Shown in pieces: positions 1 through 10,818 of a stretch of 64,000 bases of DNA. Positions within the stretch are counted from its first letter, which is position 1, and the number at the start of each line of letters is the position of its first letter. Below the pieces are notes generated by a model. It had not been told where the DNA came from, searched no databases, and saw nothing but the letters and a program-made list of their open reading frames with translations. Location of the stretch: assembly GCA_900104855.1 (NCBI GenBank), contig FNSS01000001.1, positions 6,457,001 through 6,521,000 on the forward strand. Direction: 5' to 3'. A program made the translations under genes and the position numbers. Source of the DNA: Rhizobiales bacterium GAS188. Lineage in GTDB: Bacteria; Pseudomonadota; Alphaproteobacteria; Rhizobiales; Beijerinckiaceae.

Positions 1-100
1 AGAAGCCGGTCATGGGGTTGAGCGAGCAGGGCTCGAGCGCGCCGCCGAGCACATTCTTGGAAGGGCGACCTCCACCGCCTCCGCCTTCAGTCCTGAACAT
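1..100 (-). CDS. DUF2237 family protein, N-terminal fragment (cut by window edge)
   Basis: The minus strand opens at an ATG (98-100) five bases after a GGAGG ribosome site (106-110). It reads 33 codons and leaves the window without a stop. After a glycine-rich start come residues KNVLGGALEPCSLNPMTGF, which match the conserved N-terminal block of DUF2237 proteins (family pattern NVLGG-LEPCS-DP-TGF). These are small proteins of unknown function, usually about 120 residues. The gene is divergent from the dipeptidase, with 191 bases between the two starts. Only the N-terminus is visible, so intactness cannot be judged. Confidence 0.72.
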   Translation of the reverse strand, partial: MFRTEGGGGGGRPSKNVLGGALEPCSLNPMTGF

Positions 101-291
101 GATGTCCTCCGCGCTGCGCCGTCACTCTAGCCGCTCCCGCGGCTCAAGTCAGCGCTTGCCGCTGTCCGTTTCGCAGGCAGCCACGAGCCATGACGCAAGC
201 GTGATGCTGGCAATCGCTTCCCGAGCCGTCGCTTTTGTGGTGCAAAGAGGCGAGCTTGAGATCCCTTCCCGCAAGGCCGCCAGAGATAGTC

Positions 292-1536
292 ATGAACAGA
301 TCCGTTTCGTCGGACGCCGCACTCGCCCAAAACGACGCAACTGCGAAAGACGATGCGCTTGCAAGAGATAAAGCACTTGCTCACGCGCATCGCCTGCTCG
401 ACAAGCTGCCGCTGGTCGATGGGCACAACGACCTGCCCTTCGTCATCAACCGCGACAGCGACGCCAAGGGCGATGTGCGCCGCTACGACCTGGCGCGCCA
501 GCATCAGCGGGCCGATACCGACATCCCGCGCCTGAAGGCCGGCCGGCTCAGTGCCCAGATCTGGGCGGCCTTCATCCCCACGAAATCCCCACATCCGGCC
601 CGCACCGTATTGGAGCTGATCGACACCATCCTGCAGCTGCATGAAGCCTATCCGGACGTGTTCATGCGCGCCTTGAGCGCGGCCGATATCGGCAAGGCGA
701 AGCGGCAGGGCAAGATCGCGTCATTCCTCGCCGTCGAAGGCGGCGTCGGTCTCGAGAACAGCCTGTCACCGCTGCGCGTCTGGCAGGCGGCGGGCGCGCG
801 CCTGATGACGCTCTGCCATAACGAGACGCTGGACTGGGTCGATTCGGCGACCGATGTCGCTCGTCATAAGGGGCTCACCGCTTTCGGCCGCGCCGTGGTG
901 GCGGAGCTCAATCGCTTGGGCATGATGGTCGATCTGGCCCATGTCAGCCCTGACGTGATGCGCCAGGTGCTCGACATCACCAGGGCGCCGGTGGTGTTTT
1001 CGCATTCCAATGCGCGTGCGCTCGCCGACCATCCGCGCAATGTGCCCGACGACGTGCTCGATCGCATTCCGGCGAATGGCGGCATCGTCATGGCGACCTT
1101 CGTGCCCGACTTCATCAGCCGCCGCTCCTATGAATGGATGATGCCGTTCAAGGACGAGTTCGGGAAGACGCGCCACGATGTCGACATGACGAAGGCGCTG
1201 CCCGACCGCGAGCGCCAGCTCGGCAAATGGCCGCGCGGCACCATGGTGCAGCTCTGCGACCATATCGACTACATCGTGAAGCGGATCGGCATCGACCATG
1301 TCGGCATCGGCTCGGATTTCTATGGCGGCCCGACGCCGGACGGGCTCGAGGATGTCAGCCGCTTCCCGTATCTCCTCGCCGAGCTGATCCGGCGCGGCTA
1401 CACCGACACGGCCATCGCCAAGATCGCCAGCCGCAATTTCGTTCGCGTCTTCCGCGCCGTCGAACGGGCCGGCAAGACGCTGCGCGAGACCGAGGCGCCG
1501 CGGGTGGGACGGCTGGAGGATTTCGACGGGAAGTAG
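292..1536 (+). CDS. Membrane dipeptidase-like metallopeptidase, peptidase family M19
   Basis: A 414-residue protein of the renal-dipeptidase (M19) family, zinc enzymes that cleave dipeptides, some with D- or dehydro-residues. Expected metal ligands are visible: H45 and D47 in DGHNDLP, E149 in AVEGG, H217 in LAHVSP and H238 in FSHSNARAL. I chose the ATG at 292 because the family fold starts about 40 residues later; an in-frame upstream start at 235 would add 19 residues of unlikely sequence. There is no signal peptide, so it is probably cytoplasmic. Residues 10-33 are four six-residue Ala/Asp-rich repeats encoded by an 18-base tandem repeat, a lineage-specific extension. It appears monocistronic. 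Confidence 0.9.
   Translation: MNRSVSSDAALAQNDATAKDDALARDKALAHAHRLLDKLPLVDGHNDLPFVINRDSDAKGDVRRYDLARQHQRADTDIPRLKAGRLSAQIWAAFIPTKSPHPARTVLELIDTILQLHEAYPDVFMRALSAADIGKAKRQGKIASFLAVEGGVGLENSLSPLRVWQAAGARLMTLCHNETLDWVDSATDVARHKGLTAFGRAVVAELNRLGMMVDLAHVSPDVMRQVLDITRAPVVFSHSNARALADHPRNVPDDVLDRIPANGGIVMATFVPDFISRRSYEWMMPFKDEFGKTRHDVDMTKALPDRERQLGKWPRGTMVQLCDHIDYIVKRIGIDHVGIGSDFYGGPTPDGLEDVSRFPYLLAELIRRGYTDTAIAKIASRNFVRVFRAVERAGKTLRETEAPRVGRLEDFDGK
319..390 (+). repeat. In-frame 18-base tandem microrepeat (4 units) in the dipeptidase N-terminus
   Basis: Four consecutive 18-base units encode ALAQND, ATAKDD, ALARDK and ALAHAH. They lie upstream of the conserved M19 fold, so they extend the protein without touching the active site. 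Similar tandem tails occur in at least six other genes of this window. Confidence 0.7.
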
Positions 1537-1544
1537 GGTTTCTT

Positions 1545-1678
1545 CCCTCTCCCGCGCTCTTCGCGGGAGAGGGTGGCGAGACGCAGTCGAGCCGGGTGAG
1601 GGACGTCGGTGAAGCGCTCAACCGTCCCTCATCCGCGTCGGCTTCGCCTCGGCACCTTCTCCCGCGAGCGGGAGAAGG
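1545..1678. repeat. Paired palindromes, REP-like intergenic element; possible bidirectional terminator
   Basis: Two strong hairpins lie between the convergent dipeptidase and metY genes. The first has 12-base arms at 1545-1556 and 1562-1573 with a five-base loop. The second has 11-base arms at 1655-1665 and 1668-1678 with a two-base loop. Between them GTGAGGGACG and CGTCCCTCATC form a further, looser dyad. The CTTCTCCC/GGGAGAAG core recurs at 12487-12512. Position between converging genes suits transcription termination, although no T-run follows. Confidence 0.75.
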
Positions 1679-1682
1679 AAGG

Positions 1683-2960
1683 CTACCCTCCCAGCGCCTG
1701 ATCCAGATCGGCGATGATGTCGGCTGCGTCTTCGATGCCGATCGACAGACGCACCACATCCGGCCCGGCACCAGCCTTCGTCTTCTGCTCGTCCGACAAT
1801 TGGCGATGCGTCGTCGAGGCCGGATGAATGACGAGCGAGCGGGTATCGCCGATATTGGCGAGATGCGAGAACAGCTTGAGCTCCGTGACGAGCTTCACGC
1901 CGGCATCATATCCGCCCTTCAGCCCGAAGGTGAACACGGATCCTGCGCCCTTGGGGCAGTATTTCTGGGCAAGCGCATGGTATTTGTCGTCGGGCAATCC
2001 GGGATAGCTGATCCAGGACACGGCCTTGTGGCCCTTGAGATGCTTGGCGACCTCGATTGCGTTGTCGCAATGCTTCTGCATGCGCAGCGGCAAGGTCTCG
2101 ATGCCGGAAATGACCAGGAAGGCGTTGAACGGCGACAGGGCCGGTCCGAGATCGCGCAGGCCGAGCACGCGCGCCGCGATGGCGAAGCCGAAATTGCCGA
2201 AAGTCTCGCCGAGCACCATGCCGTTATATTCCGGCCTTGGCTTCGAGAGCATCGGATAGCGGTCATCGCCGAGCCAGTTGAAGGTGCCGCCGTCGACGAT
2301 CACGCCGGCGATGGAGTTGCCATGGCCTCCCAGGAACTTGGTGGCCGAATGGACGATGATGTCCGCACCGTGCTCGAAGGGGCGCCACAGATAGGGCGTC
2401 GCCATGGTGTTGTCGACGATCAGCGGCACATTGGCCTTCTTGGCGATGCGCGAGATCGCCTCGATGTCGGTGATCACGCCGCCCGGATTGGCGATCGATT
2501 CGACGAAGATCGCCTTGGTCTTGGGCGAGAGCGCGGCCTCGAAGCTCGCCGGATCGTCGGGATCGGCGAAGCGGGCCGTCCAGCCGAAATTCTTATAGGC
2601 GTGGTTGAACTGGTTGATCGAGCCGCCATAGAGCTTGGTCGCGGCGATCAGCTCGTCGCCCGGCTGCATCAAGGTGTGGAAGGTGATGAATTCCGCCGCA
2701 TGGCCGGAGGCGACGGCGAGCGCTGCCGTCCCGCCTTCGAGCGCCGCGACGCGCTCCTCGAGCACGGCGCAGGTCGGGTTGCCGATGCGCGAATAGATAT
2801 TGCCGAAGGCCTGTAGCCCGAACAGCGAGGCCGCATGATCCACATCGTCGAAGACGAAGGCCGTGGTCTGGTAAATCGGCGTCGCTCGCGCGCCGGTCGC
2901 GGGATCGGGCTGCGCGCCCGCATGCACCGCCAGAGTGGAGAAACCCGGTTGTCCTGACAT
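1683..2960 (-). CDS. metY: O-acetylhomoserine sulfhydrylase (aminocarboxypropyltransferase)
   Basis: A 425-residue PLP enzyme of the Cys/Met metabolism (gamma-family) group. It makes homocysteine from O-acetyl-L-homoserine and sulfide, or methionine from methanethiol, in the cytoplasm. The N-terminal phrase [26 protein letters not shown] and the Schiff-base lysine K208 in SATKFLGG are typical of MetY, and the length is the longer form seen in MetY rather than the roughly 390-400 residues of MetB or MetZ. An AAAGGGGCC ribosome-binding stretch precedes the ATG. I looked for a SAM-II (metA-type) riboswitch in the leader, as is common for this gene in alphaproteobacteria, and could not recognise one. 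Confidence 0.93.
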   Translation of the reverse strand: MSGQPGFSTLAVHAGAQPDPATGARATPIYQTTAFVFDDVDHAASLFGLQAFGNIYSRIGNPTCAVLEERVAALEGGTAALAVASGHAAEFITFHTLMQPGDELIAATKLYGGSINQFNHAYKNFGWTARFADPDDPASFEAALSPKTKAIFVESIANPGGVITDIEAISRIAKKANVPLIVDNTMATPYLWRPFEHGADIIVHSATKFLGGHGNSIAGVIVDGGTFNWLGDDRYPMLSKPRPEYNGMVLGETFGNFGFAIAARVLGLRDLGPALSPFNAFLVISGIETLPLRMQKHCDNAIEVAKHLKGHKAVSWISYPGLPDDKYHALAQKYCPKGAGSVFTFGLKGGYDAGVKLVTELKLFSHLANIGDTRSLVIHPASTTHRQLSDEQKTKAGAGPDVVRLSIGIEDAADIIADLDQALGG

Positions 2961-3183
2961 CGCGTGGCCCCTTTGCGCAAGATGCGGGATGTTCTGTCGA
3001 CGAAGCGCGGCGGCCCGTCAAGGAACGCCCAGGCAAATCCAGACGTTCTATATAACAGCTATTTCGTTTGACGTAGCGGACGCTATTGAGTGAGTCAATC
3101 GGGGGAATTGGGCTTTATGTATGCAGCTGGGGCGAAAAGCGGTGCAGCCACCGCAACCTGTCCGCAGGACCCAAGTCTGCCCC

Positions 3184-4119
3184 TCAGATCTTTTCCGAAA
3201 CGGGGGATCTTGCCCTAGAGTTCGCCCCGCTCGCGCTGCCGAGCCCTTGCCTCGCCGCACGTCGCTTCGCCACCAGCTCGGCCAGCATGGCGTTGACCTC
3301 GCCGCCGAGCAGGAAGATCGCGGCCATCGTGTAGAGGAAGACGAGAGCGATCATGACGGTCGCCAGCCCCGCATAGGTCGTGACGTAATTGCCGGCAAAA
3401 CTGCGCAGATAGGCTCCAAAACCGAAGCCGCCCGCCAGCCACAGGGTGAGGGTGAGGATGATGCCTGGCGCCAGGCGATGCAGCGGCTGCGGCTGGGCCG
3501 GAAGCAGGCGATGGGCGCCGACCAGGGCCCCTGTTGCGGCGACGCCGGTCACCGCATAGCTCAACAGGGTCACCTCGCGCGTGAAAGGCTCGAGCGTCGG
3601 CACATAGCGCAGGACGATGCTCCAGATCAGCGGCCCGAGCACCACCAGGAAGGCGAAGACGAGCATCACGGCGGCGCCGGCCAGGATGTAGAGGATCGAT
3701 TGGAAGCGCAGCCAGTACCAGGGCCGCTTCTCAACGCCGCCATAGGCGCGGTTGAGGCCGATGCGCAGGCTTTCGACACCGCTCGAGGCGAAATAGAAGG
3801 CCGCCAGCGTGCCGAGAGTGAGCAGGCCGTGATTGCGCTCCGTCAGCACGCGGAAGACCTCCCCCGCGATCGGATCGGCAACCTCTTTCGGCCAGGCCAG
3901 GAACATCAGCTTGGCGGTTTCCTGGGCCAGCTCCTCCGAGCCGAAGAAACCCGCGAGCGCCGTCACCACAATGAGGAAGGGAAAGAGCGAGGTCAGCGCC
4001 GACAGCGCAATATGGCTCGCGATCGCCCAGCCGTCATGCGCAAGGAAGCGATTTGCGGTCTCGTAGATGAATTTGAACGTCGATCTCATGAACGGTGCTG
4101 ATAGTCCATGACCGGGCAT
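3184..4119 (-). CDS. YihY/BrkB family inner membrane protein
   Basis: A polytopic membrane protein of about 311 residues with the YihY/BrkB signature: an N-terminal SALTSLFPFLIVVTALAGFFG segment, a central FYFASSGVESLRIGLNRAYGG loop, and a C-terminal VFLYTMAAIFLLGGEVNAML helix. Roughly six hydrophobic segments can be seen. The family was once misnamed ribonuclease BN; its real transport or envelope role is unresolved. Start is uncertain: the ATG at 4119 has GGAG only two bases away, and an in-frame ATG at 4089 gives a more family-like N-terminus. No operon partner is evident. Confidence 0.88.
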   Translation of the reverse strand: MPGHGLSAPFMRSTFKFIYETANRFLAHDGWAIASHIALSALTSLFPFLIVVTALAGFFGSEELAQETAKLMFLAWPKEVADPIAGEVFRVLTERNHGLLTLGTLAAFYFASSGVESLRIGLNRAYGGVEKRPWYWLRFQSILYILAGAAVMLVFAFLVVLGPLIWSIVLRYVPTLEPFTREVTLLSYAVTGVAATGALVGAHRLLPAQPQPLHRLAPGIILTLTLWLAGGFGFGAYLRSFAGNYVTTYAGLATVMIALVFLYTMAAIFLLGGEVNAMLAELVAKRRAARQGLGSASGANSRARSPVSEKI

Positions 4120-4549
4120 TGCTCCATAGCCGGGCAGGGGAGGGCCGGCGGCCTCGCTGCTCCCGCAGCTTCCTCTGCCGCAAGCCCAAGCCCAAGACTA
4201 AGCCGAAGTCGAAGACGAAGTGCCGGGCCATCCGCGCCATTTCGCTTCTTGCAGAGTTTCTTGTCGTGGCCGTGACGGACCGGCTTCGACCTGATTCCCC
4301 AAGATTTTCAACGCGCGGGGCCGGATTCCGTTCAGGAGCGAGCCCGGTCGGGGGCAAATGTCAGGCCGGTCCGCCGCGAATCGCCATCGTGTTCAGGCGA
4401 AATGGCCGCGGCTCCCGCAAGGCCATCAGCGCATCTTCGATGCCATATAGGCGCTCTAGCCAACTCTCACACGGGCGACGCCGAGAAGGGCTAGCAGCCC
4501 GAGCCCGATCGACACGGCGCCGGCGAGGAAGATCGACGGATAACGCGCC
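4120..4549. other. 430-base intergenic stretch with a low-complexity Pro-Lys-like run
   Basis: No convincing gene is seen. Around 4178-4222 there is a six-base periodic run (AAGCCC/AAGTCG-like) that gives long but implausible open frames. At 4456-4549 the minus strand keeps a short membrane-helix-like frame described separately. The rest carries neither a plausible start with ribosome site nor a recognisable RNA. Confidence 0.5.
4456..4549 (-). pseudogene. Possible C-terminal remnant of a membrane protein
   Basis: Directly behind the alpha/beta-hydrolase stop codon, the minus strand reads EARYPSIFLAGAVSIGLGLL and on through ALLGVARVRVG to a TAG at 4456-4458. This looks like a last transmembrane helix plus short cytoplasmic tail of a transporter, in a frame different from the hydrolase. 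There is no start codon and nothing else of such a protein nearby. It may be a decayed gene end, or simply chance. Confidence 0.25.
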
Positions 4550-5206
4550 TCAGGCGGCGGCGCTATGTTCCCCGAGCCGGCGGTCGAGATAGACATTGAC
4601 CGTCGAGATCAGCTCCTCGACCCGGTTCTCGAAGAAATGGTTCGCGCCTTCGACGATGGCATGCTCGATCTTGATGCCCTTTTGCGTCTTCACCTTCTCG
4701 ATGATCGGCATCACCTCGGCGACCGGGGCGACGCGATCCTCGTCCCCATGCACGAACAGTCCCGAGGAAGGGCAAGGCGCGAGGAAGGAGAAATCGAATC
4801 GATTCGCCATCGGCGCGATCGAGATGAAGCCGTCGATCTCGGGCCGGCGCATCAAGAGCTGCATGCCGATCCAGCAGCCGAAGGACACGCCCGCGATCCA
4901 GCATTTGCGGCTGTCGGAGTTGTTCGACTGCAGCCAGTCGAGCGCGGCGGCCGCGTCCGACAATTCGCCCTGCCCGTAATCGAAACTGCCCTGGCTGCGC
5001 CCGACGCCGCGGAAATTGAAGCGAAGCACGGCGAAACCGCGCTGGGCGAAGGCATAATAGAGCTTGTAGACGATCTGATTGTTCATCGTGCCGCCGAGCT
5101 GCGGGTGCGGGTGCAGCAGCAGCGCCACGGGCGAACCCTTCTCCTTGGCCGGATGATAGCGTCCTTCGATGCGCCCGTCGGGGCCTGGAAAAATCACTTC
5201 CGGCAT
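4550..5206 (-). CDS. Alpha/beta hydrolase, small dienelactone-hydrolase-like type
   Basis: A 218-residue protein starting MPEVIFPGPDGRIEGRYH, preceded by an AAGGACGAG ribosome site. It shows the features of the compact family once called alpha/beta superfamily hydrolase: LLLHPHPQLGGTMNN near residue 35, NFRGVGRSQG, the nucleophile elbow GVSFGCWIG with the presumptive catalytic serine, an acid in VHGDEDRVAP and the final histidine in GANHFFENR. The substrate is unknown. The open frame extends 59 codons upstream to 5383, but that extension lacks family similarity, so the short start is preferred. It is likely cytoplasmic. Confidence 0.85.
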   Translation of the reverse strand: MPEVIFPGPDGRIEGRYHPAKEKGSPVALLLHPHPQLGGTMNNQIVYKLYYAFAQRGFAVLRFNFRGVGRSQGSFDYGQGELSDAAAALDWLQSNNSDSRKCWIAGVSFGCWIGMQLLMRRPEIDGFISIAPMANRFDFSFLAPCPSSGLFVHGDEDRVAPVAEVMPIIEKVKTQKGIKIEHAIVEGANHFFENRVEELISTVNVYLDRRLGEHSAAA

Positions 5207-5649
5207 AATGGTCTCGTCCTTCTTCGCATTCCTGCGCCACGGGTCTGCGGCTTGACGCGTGCCGGCTTCGACGCCTAGTTGCATGGTTCGAAGCCAGTCG
5301 GCGGCAGCGCGCTCCGCCCACAGCTCACGCCAAGGGTGAGGCATGCTGGCGCATGTCGCCTTGGCTCGATTGACGAATGTCATGCCGGCCCGATCCGCGG
5401 CAAGAGATTCGATAGTTTAGATTCGACAGGGTTCCGAGGATCGATTTCGTCGATCCACGGCTTTGGATAGCGGTCGAACGGGAATGCCGCACTCAAGGCT
5501 GCGACAGCCCCTCAGATAGGGCGCGCGTCTTATCGCTGCAACTGCCGGCGGGTGCAAGCATTTATGCAGCTGGGCTCATTTCCTGAGCTCATTCTCGCTG
5601 AGCGGGGCAGGTAACTGAATTGGGGGCACGGAAACGGGTAGTGAGCGTC
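5207..5649. other. 443-base intergenic region upstream of the SUF operon
   Basis: This lies between the divergent hydrolase and the first SUF gene. It should hold the SUF operon promoter, but I cannot point to a clear sigma-70 pair or a canonical IscR, RirA or Irr (ICE) box. Short dyads are present, for example GATCGATTTCGTCGATC around 5439-5455. An open frame continuous with the hydrolase covers 5207-5383 without recognisable content. Confidence 0.45.
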
Positions 5650-6810
5650 ATGAGCCGTGTTTATCTCGATTGGAACGCAACCGCGCCGATCCGCGCCGAA
5701 GCGGCTGCGCGCGTGGTCGAAGCCATGTCGGTCACCGGAAACCCGTCCTCCATCCATGCCGAGGGCCGCGCCGCGCGCCTCGCGATCGAAACCGCGCGCC
5801 GCGAAGTGGCGAACCTCGTCAATGCGCCCGAGATCGGCGTGATCTTCACCAGCGGCGGCACCGAGGCGATCGCGACGGCGCTGACGCCGCAATGGCTGAT
5901 CGGGGGCGAGAGCGTGCAACTCGCCAGAGCGCTGATCGGGGCGAGCGAGCACGCGGCCGTGCTGGCAGGCGGGCGTTTTCCGAAGGAAGCCTGCGTCGTG
6001 CTTCCGGTTGACGGTGACGGGCTCATCGACCTGTCGCAGCTCGAAGCCCTGCTCACGAGCACGCCAGATCCGGTTCTTGTCGCAGTGCAGCTTGCCAATA
6101 ACGAGACCGGCGTGCTGCAGCCGATCGCCAAGATCGCGGCACATGTGCATGCGCAGGGCGGTATCCTCGTCTGCGACGCCGTGCAGGCGGCCGGCAAGGT
6201 GGCGCTGGACATCGGCGCCCTCGGCGCCGACGCCCTCATCCTGTCGGGGCACAAGATCGGCGGACCGCAGGGCACAGGCGCCCTCGTCCTTCGGGTGCAG
6301 GCCACGGCTCCGGCGCAGGCGCTGATTCGCGGCGGCGGCCAGGAGATGGGGCATCGTGCCGGCACGGAGGCCGTCGCAGCGCTCGCGGGCTTCGGGGTCG
6401 CGGCCGGCCTCGCCGCGACCGAGCTTGACGAGGCGGCAGCGCGCATGGCAGCGCTGCGCGACAGGCTGGAAGCGGAGGTCCTGGCGCGCGTTCCCGAGGC
6501 GACGATCCTGGGGCGGGCGGCGCCGCGATTGCCGAACACTTCGCTGATCGGCCTCGACGGCGCCTCGGCTGCGACTCTGCTGATGGCGCTTGATCTTTCG
6601 GGCTTTGCCGTGTCATCGGGATCGGCATGCTCGTCCGGCAAGGTGAAGCGGTCCCATGTGCTCGACGCGATGGGGGTTCCGCGGCGCCTGGCCGAAAGCG
6701 CGATCCGGGTGAGCCTCGGACGCGGCACGAGCGACGGCGACATCGTACGTTTCGTAGAGGCCTTCGAAACGGCGGCAAAATGTCTATATAAGAGAGCGAA
6801 CGCGGCATAA
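5650..6810 (+). CDS. Class I cysteine desulfurase (IscS/NifS type), first gene of the SUF operon
   Basis: A 386-residue PLP enzyme that takes sulfur from L-cysteine as an enzyme persulfide for Fe-S cluster assembly. The start [14 protein letters not shown] matches the family; an upstream TTG at 5620 is less likely. Visible residues are H101 (PLP-stacking, in ASEHAAV), K202 (Schiff base, in LSGHKIGG) and the mobile catalytic C327 in [10 protein letters not shown]. The long active-site loop marks class I, unlike the class II SufS encoded five genes later. It lies 52 bases before sufB and is probably cotranscribed. Confidence 0.9.
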   Translation: MSRVYLDWNATAPIRAEAAARVVEAMSVTGNPSSIHAEGRAARLAIETARREVANLVNAPEIGVIFTSGGTEAIATALTPQWLIGGESVQLARALIGASEHAAVLAGGRFPKEACVVLPVDGDGLIDLSQLEALLTSTPDPVLVAVQLANNETGVLQPIAKIAAHVHAQGGILVCDAVQAAGKVALDIGALGADALILSGHKIGGPQGTGALVLRVQATAPAQALIRGGGQEMGHRAGTEAVAALAGFGVAAGLAATELDEAAARMAALRDRLEAEVLARVPEATILGRAAPRLPNTSLIGLDGASAATLLMALDLSGFAVSSGSACSSGKVKRSHVLDAMGVPRRLAESAIRVSLGRGTSDGDIVRFVEAFETAAKCLYKRANAA

Positions 6811-6862
6811 GCTGCGGCGTGACATCCATCCGGCGGCCCTTGAAACCGCGCAGGAGACCGAA

Positions 6863-8332
<1,470 letters not shown>

Positions 8333-8429
8333 TGGGCGGCTTTCGCGCGGATCTGCCGGTCGACATCGCAAGCCGCACTCCAGCGGCTTGCAGGGCTTGC
8401 CCACGGCCGAGCGGCGCGGAGGCATCGTC

Positions 8430-8741
8430 ATGATGTTCAAGATCGGGTTCGAACCGGTGGCGGGACATCAGGCCAAGTCTTGGGCTGCTAAGCCTTGGGC
8501 TGGTAAGTCTTGGATTGCTAAGCCTTGGACCTTGGAAGGCCTCGTCTTTTGCGGGGCTTATGTGGCGGCGATCGCCGTTGCTGCCTTGGTGCTTGTCTCC
8601 TCGCGGGCCGAACTGCGCAGCGCGGGAGCCTGGCTCGTCTTCATCGTCTTCGTCGCGTGCCTGACGGCCATTTTCGCTCTCTTCCGCAAAGCCAGGATCG
8701 CGGGCGGGTGGCAGGGGCGCGGCGGCCGCGACCACAACTGA
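8430..8741 (+). CDS. Small hypothetical membrane protein inserted between sufB and sufC
   Basis: A 103-residue protein. The ATG at 8430 follows a GGAGG (8418-8422) at seven-base spacing, which is strong support that it is translated. Residues 16-35 are four five-residue Lys/Trp repeats. Two transmembrane helices follow (LVFCGAYVAAIAVAALVLV and AWLVFIVFVACLTAIFALF), then a basic Gly/Arg tail. I do not recognise the family. Location inside the SUF operon suggests cotranscription but does not prove a role in Fe-S assembly. Confidence 0.7.
   Translation: MMFKIGFEPVAGHQAKSWAAKPWAGKSWIAKPWTLEGLVFCGAYVAAIAVAALVLVSSRAELRSAGAWLVFIVFVACLTAIFALFRKARIAGGWQGRGGRDHN
8475..8534 (+). repeat. 15-base tandem microrepeat (4 units) in the sufB-sufC intervening gene
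   Basis: Four 15-base units of the form AAGYCTTGGRYTGST encode KSWAA, KPWAG, KSWIA and KPWTL. The reading frame is kept. The AAGCCTTGGGC core is shared with the repeat in the lipoprotein gene near 40.2 kb. Confidence 0.75.
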
Positions 8742-8758
8742 TTTTACACGGATGACAC

Positions 8759-9511
8759 ATGCTCGACATACGCAATCTGCACGCTGAGATCGACGGCAAG
8801 CCGATATTGAAGGGGGTCTCGCTCACCGTGCGGCCCGGCGAAGTGGCGGCCGTGATGGGCCCGAACGGTTCGGGCAAGTCGACCTTGTCCTATGTCATCG
8901 CCGGCAAGGCGGAATATGAGGTCACCCAGGGCGAAGTGCTGCTCGACGGCGAGAATGTCCTCGAGATGGAGCCCGACGAGCGGGCCGCCAAGGGTCTGTT
9001 CCTCGCCTTCCAATACCCGCTCGAGATCCCGGGCGTCGCCACCATGACCTTCCTCAAGGCGGCTTTGAACGCCCAGCGTAAGAAGCGTGGCGAGGATGAG
9101 ATCACGCCTGGCGACTTCATCCGCAAGGTCAACGGGGTGGCCGATAGTCTTGGAATATCGAAGGAAATGCTGCGCCGCCCCTTGAATGTGGGGTTCTCGG
9201 GCGGCGAGAAGAAGCGCATGGAAATCCTGCAGATGGCCTTGCTGGAGCCGAGCATGTGCGTGCTCGACGAGACGGATTCGGGGCTCGACATCGACGCGCT
9301 CCGCATCGTCGCGGACGGCGTCAACGCGCTGCGCGCCGAGAAACGCGCCTTTCTGGTGATCACCCATTATCAGCGCCTCCTGTCGCATATCGTCCCCGAC
9401 AGCGTGCATGTCATGGCCGATGGGCGCATCGTGAAATCGGGCGGGCCTGAGCTCGCCCACGAGCTCGAGGCGAAGGGCTATGCCGATTATGCCGCCTCGG
9501 CGGCTGCGTGA
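8759..9511 (+). CDS. sufC: Fe-S assembly ATPase SufC
   Basis: A 250-residue ABC-type ATPase that drives the SufBC2D scaffold complex. Walker [10 protein letters not shown] lies at residues 34-42, the ABC signature [11 protein letters not shown] near 148, and Walker B ends [11 protein letters not shown]. The family phrase [13 protein letters not shown] is intact. The stop overlaps the first possible start of sufD, implying translational coupling. Confidence 0.97.
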   Translation: MLDIRNLHAEIDGKPILKGVSLTVRPGEVAAVMGPNGSGKSTLSYVIAGKAEYEVTQGEVLLDGENVLEMEPDERAAKGLFLAFQYPLEIPGVATMTFLKAALNAQRKKRGEDEITPGDFIRKVNGVADSLGISKEMLRRPLNVGFSGGEKKRMEILQMALLEPSMCVLDETDSGLDIDALRIVADGVNALRAEKRAFLVITHYQRLLSHIVPDSVHVMADGRIVKSGGPELAHELEAKGYADYAASAAA

Positions 9512-10818
9512 CGGCGATGACCTCCCTGACCCCCGTCCGGACCAAGGCCGAGACAGCGCTGATGGCGCAGTTCGAGGCATTGCGGGCCGATCTGCCGAGT
9601 GCGGGCGCAGCGTTTGCCGCCCGAGACGAGGCCATCGCGGCTTTCGCGGCCGGCGGCCTGCCGCATCGGCGCGTCGAGGCCTATCATTATACGGATCTGC
9701 GCAATCTCCTGCGCGAAGCCGCCCCGCTTGCCGGCAAGCCGAAGGCCAAGGCCGGGCTCGAAGCGGGCCGGCTCCTCGGCGATCTTGAGGCGCATGAGGT
9801 CCTCATCGTCAACGGCCGCTTGCAGAAGAAGCAAGGCGCGAGGCCGCTGCCGGCAGGCGTTTCGCTCGCAATCGGCGCCGATACAACGCCGGCGATTCTC
9901 GATCGCGCCGATGCGGTCGTTGCGCTCAACACGGCGCTGACGCGGGAGAGCGTGACGCTCAAGGTCGAGGACGGCGTCGAGGTGGCGCAGCCGCTGCACG
10001 TCATATTCGTCCAGGATGCGGGCGCGCCGCAGGCGGTGTACGCAAGGCTGCGCCTCGAGCTCGGCAAGGGCGCCTCGGTGACACTGGTCGAGACGCATGA
10101 GGGCCCGGCTCGGATCGCGACGCAATCGAATATCGGGGTCGAGATCGCGGTCGCCGACGGCGCGCGCCTCGCCCATGTGCGGGTCGCTGCCGAAGGCGAG
10201 GCGGCTTTCTCCCTGTCGAGCCTTGGCCTGTCGCTCGGGCGGGAAGCCTCGGCGCTCAGCCTCAATATGGCGCTGGGAAGCGCGGTCGCGCGCCACCAGA
10301 TCCTCGCCCGTTTCGTGGGAGAAGAGGCAAGGCTCACTTTGGCGGGCGTCTCGATGCTGGACGGAGCCCGCCATTCCGATGTGACGCTCGTCGTCGACCA
10401 CGCGGTTCCTGGAGGCCAGAGCCGCGAATTGTTCAAGACCGTGGTCGAGGATCGGGCGGCCGGCGTCTTCCAGGGCAAGATCATCGTGCGCCCGCATGCC
10501 CAGAAGACCGACGGCAAGATGATGTCGGCGGCCCTCCTCCTTTCGGAAGAGGCCTCGATGAGCAACAAGCCGGAGCTCGAGATTTTCGCCGACGACGTCC
10601 AATGCGGGCATGGCGCGACCTGCGGAGCGCTCGACGACAACCTGCTGTTCTACCTGATGGCGCGCGGCATCCCGCGTCGCGACGCTCAGGCCCTGTTGAT
10701 CCGCTCCTTCCTCGGCGAGGCGGTCGACGAAGTGACGCATGAGAAGCTGCGCGAGGGGCTCGGCGGGCTCGTCGATCAATGGCTGCTCGAGAGGGGCAAG
10801 GGGGATAGCCAGCAATGA
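9508..10818 (+). CDS. sufD: Fe-S cluster assembly protein SufD
   Basis: A protein of about 436 residues, partner of SufB in the scaffold complex. The C-terminal SUF-fold core is clear: [37 protein letters not shown], and [20 protein letters not shown] with the conserved His/Cys, ending in [19 protein letters not shown]. The N-terminal half is divergent, as usual for SufD. The start is either the GTG at 9508, overlapping the sufC stop, or the ATG at 9517. Its last four bases form an ATGA overlap with sufS. Confidence 0.95.
   Translation: MTAMTSLTPVRTKAETALMAQFEALRADLPSAGAAFAARDEAIAAFAAGGLPHRRVEAYHYTDLRNLLREAAPLAGKPKAKAGLEAGRLLGDLEAHEVLIVNGRLQKKQGARPLPAGVSLAIGADTTPAILDRADAVVALNTALTRESVTLKVEDGVEVAQPLHVIFVQDAGAPQAVYARLRLELGKGASVTLVETHEGPARIATQSNIGVEIAVADGARLAHVRVAAEGEAAFSLSSLGLSLGREASALSLNMALGSAVARHQILARFVGEEARLTLAGVSMLDGARHSDVTLVVDHAVPGGQSRELFKTVVEDRAAGVFQGKIIVRPHAQKTDGKMMSAALLLSEEASMSNKPELEIFADDVQCGHGATCGALDDNLLFYLMARGIPRRDAQALLIRSFLGEAVDEVTHEKLREGLGGLVDQWLLERGKGDSQQ

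Noticed and set aside
1134-2816. A 560-codon plus-strand frame
   Set aside because: It runs from inside the dipeptidase gene through the palindromes and then antisense to metY; no domain and no ribosome site.
2961-3100. SAM-II riboswitch upstream of metY
   Set aside because: The leader lacks the conserved SAM-II stem and pseudoknot sequence, so I do not call it although it is common for this gene.
5207-5383. N-terminal extension of the alpha/beta hydrolase
   Set aside because: In frame for 59 codons, but the hydrolase family starts at 5206 and the extension has no family match or better ribosome site.
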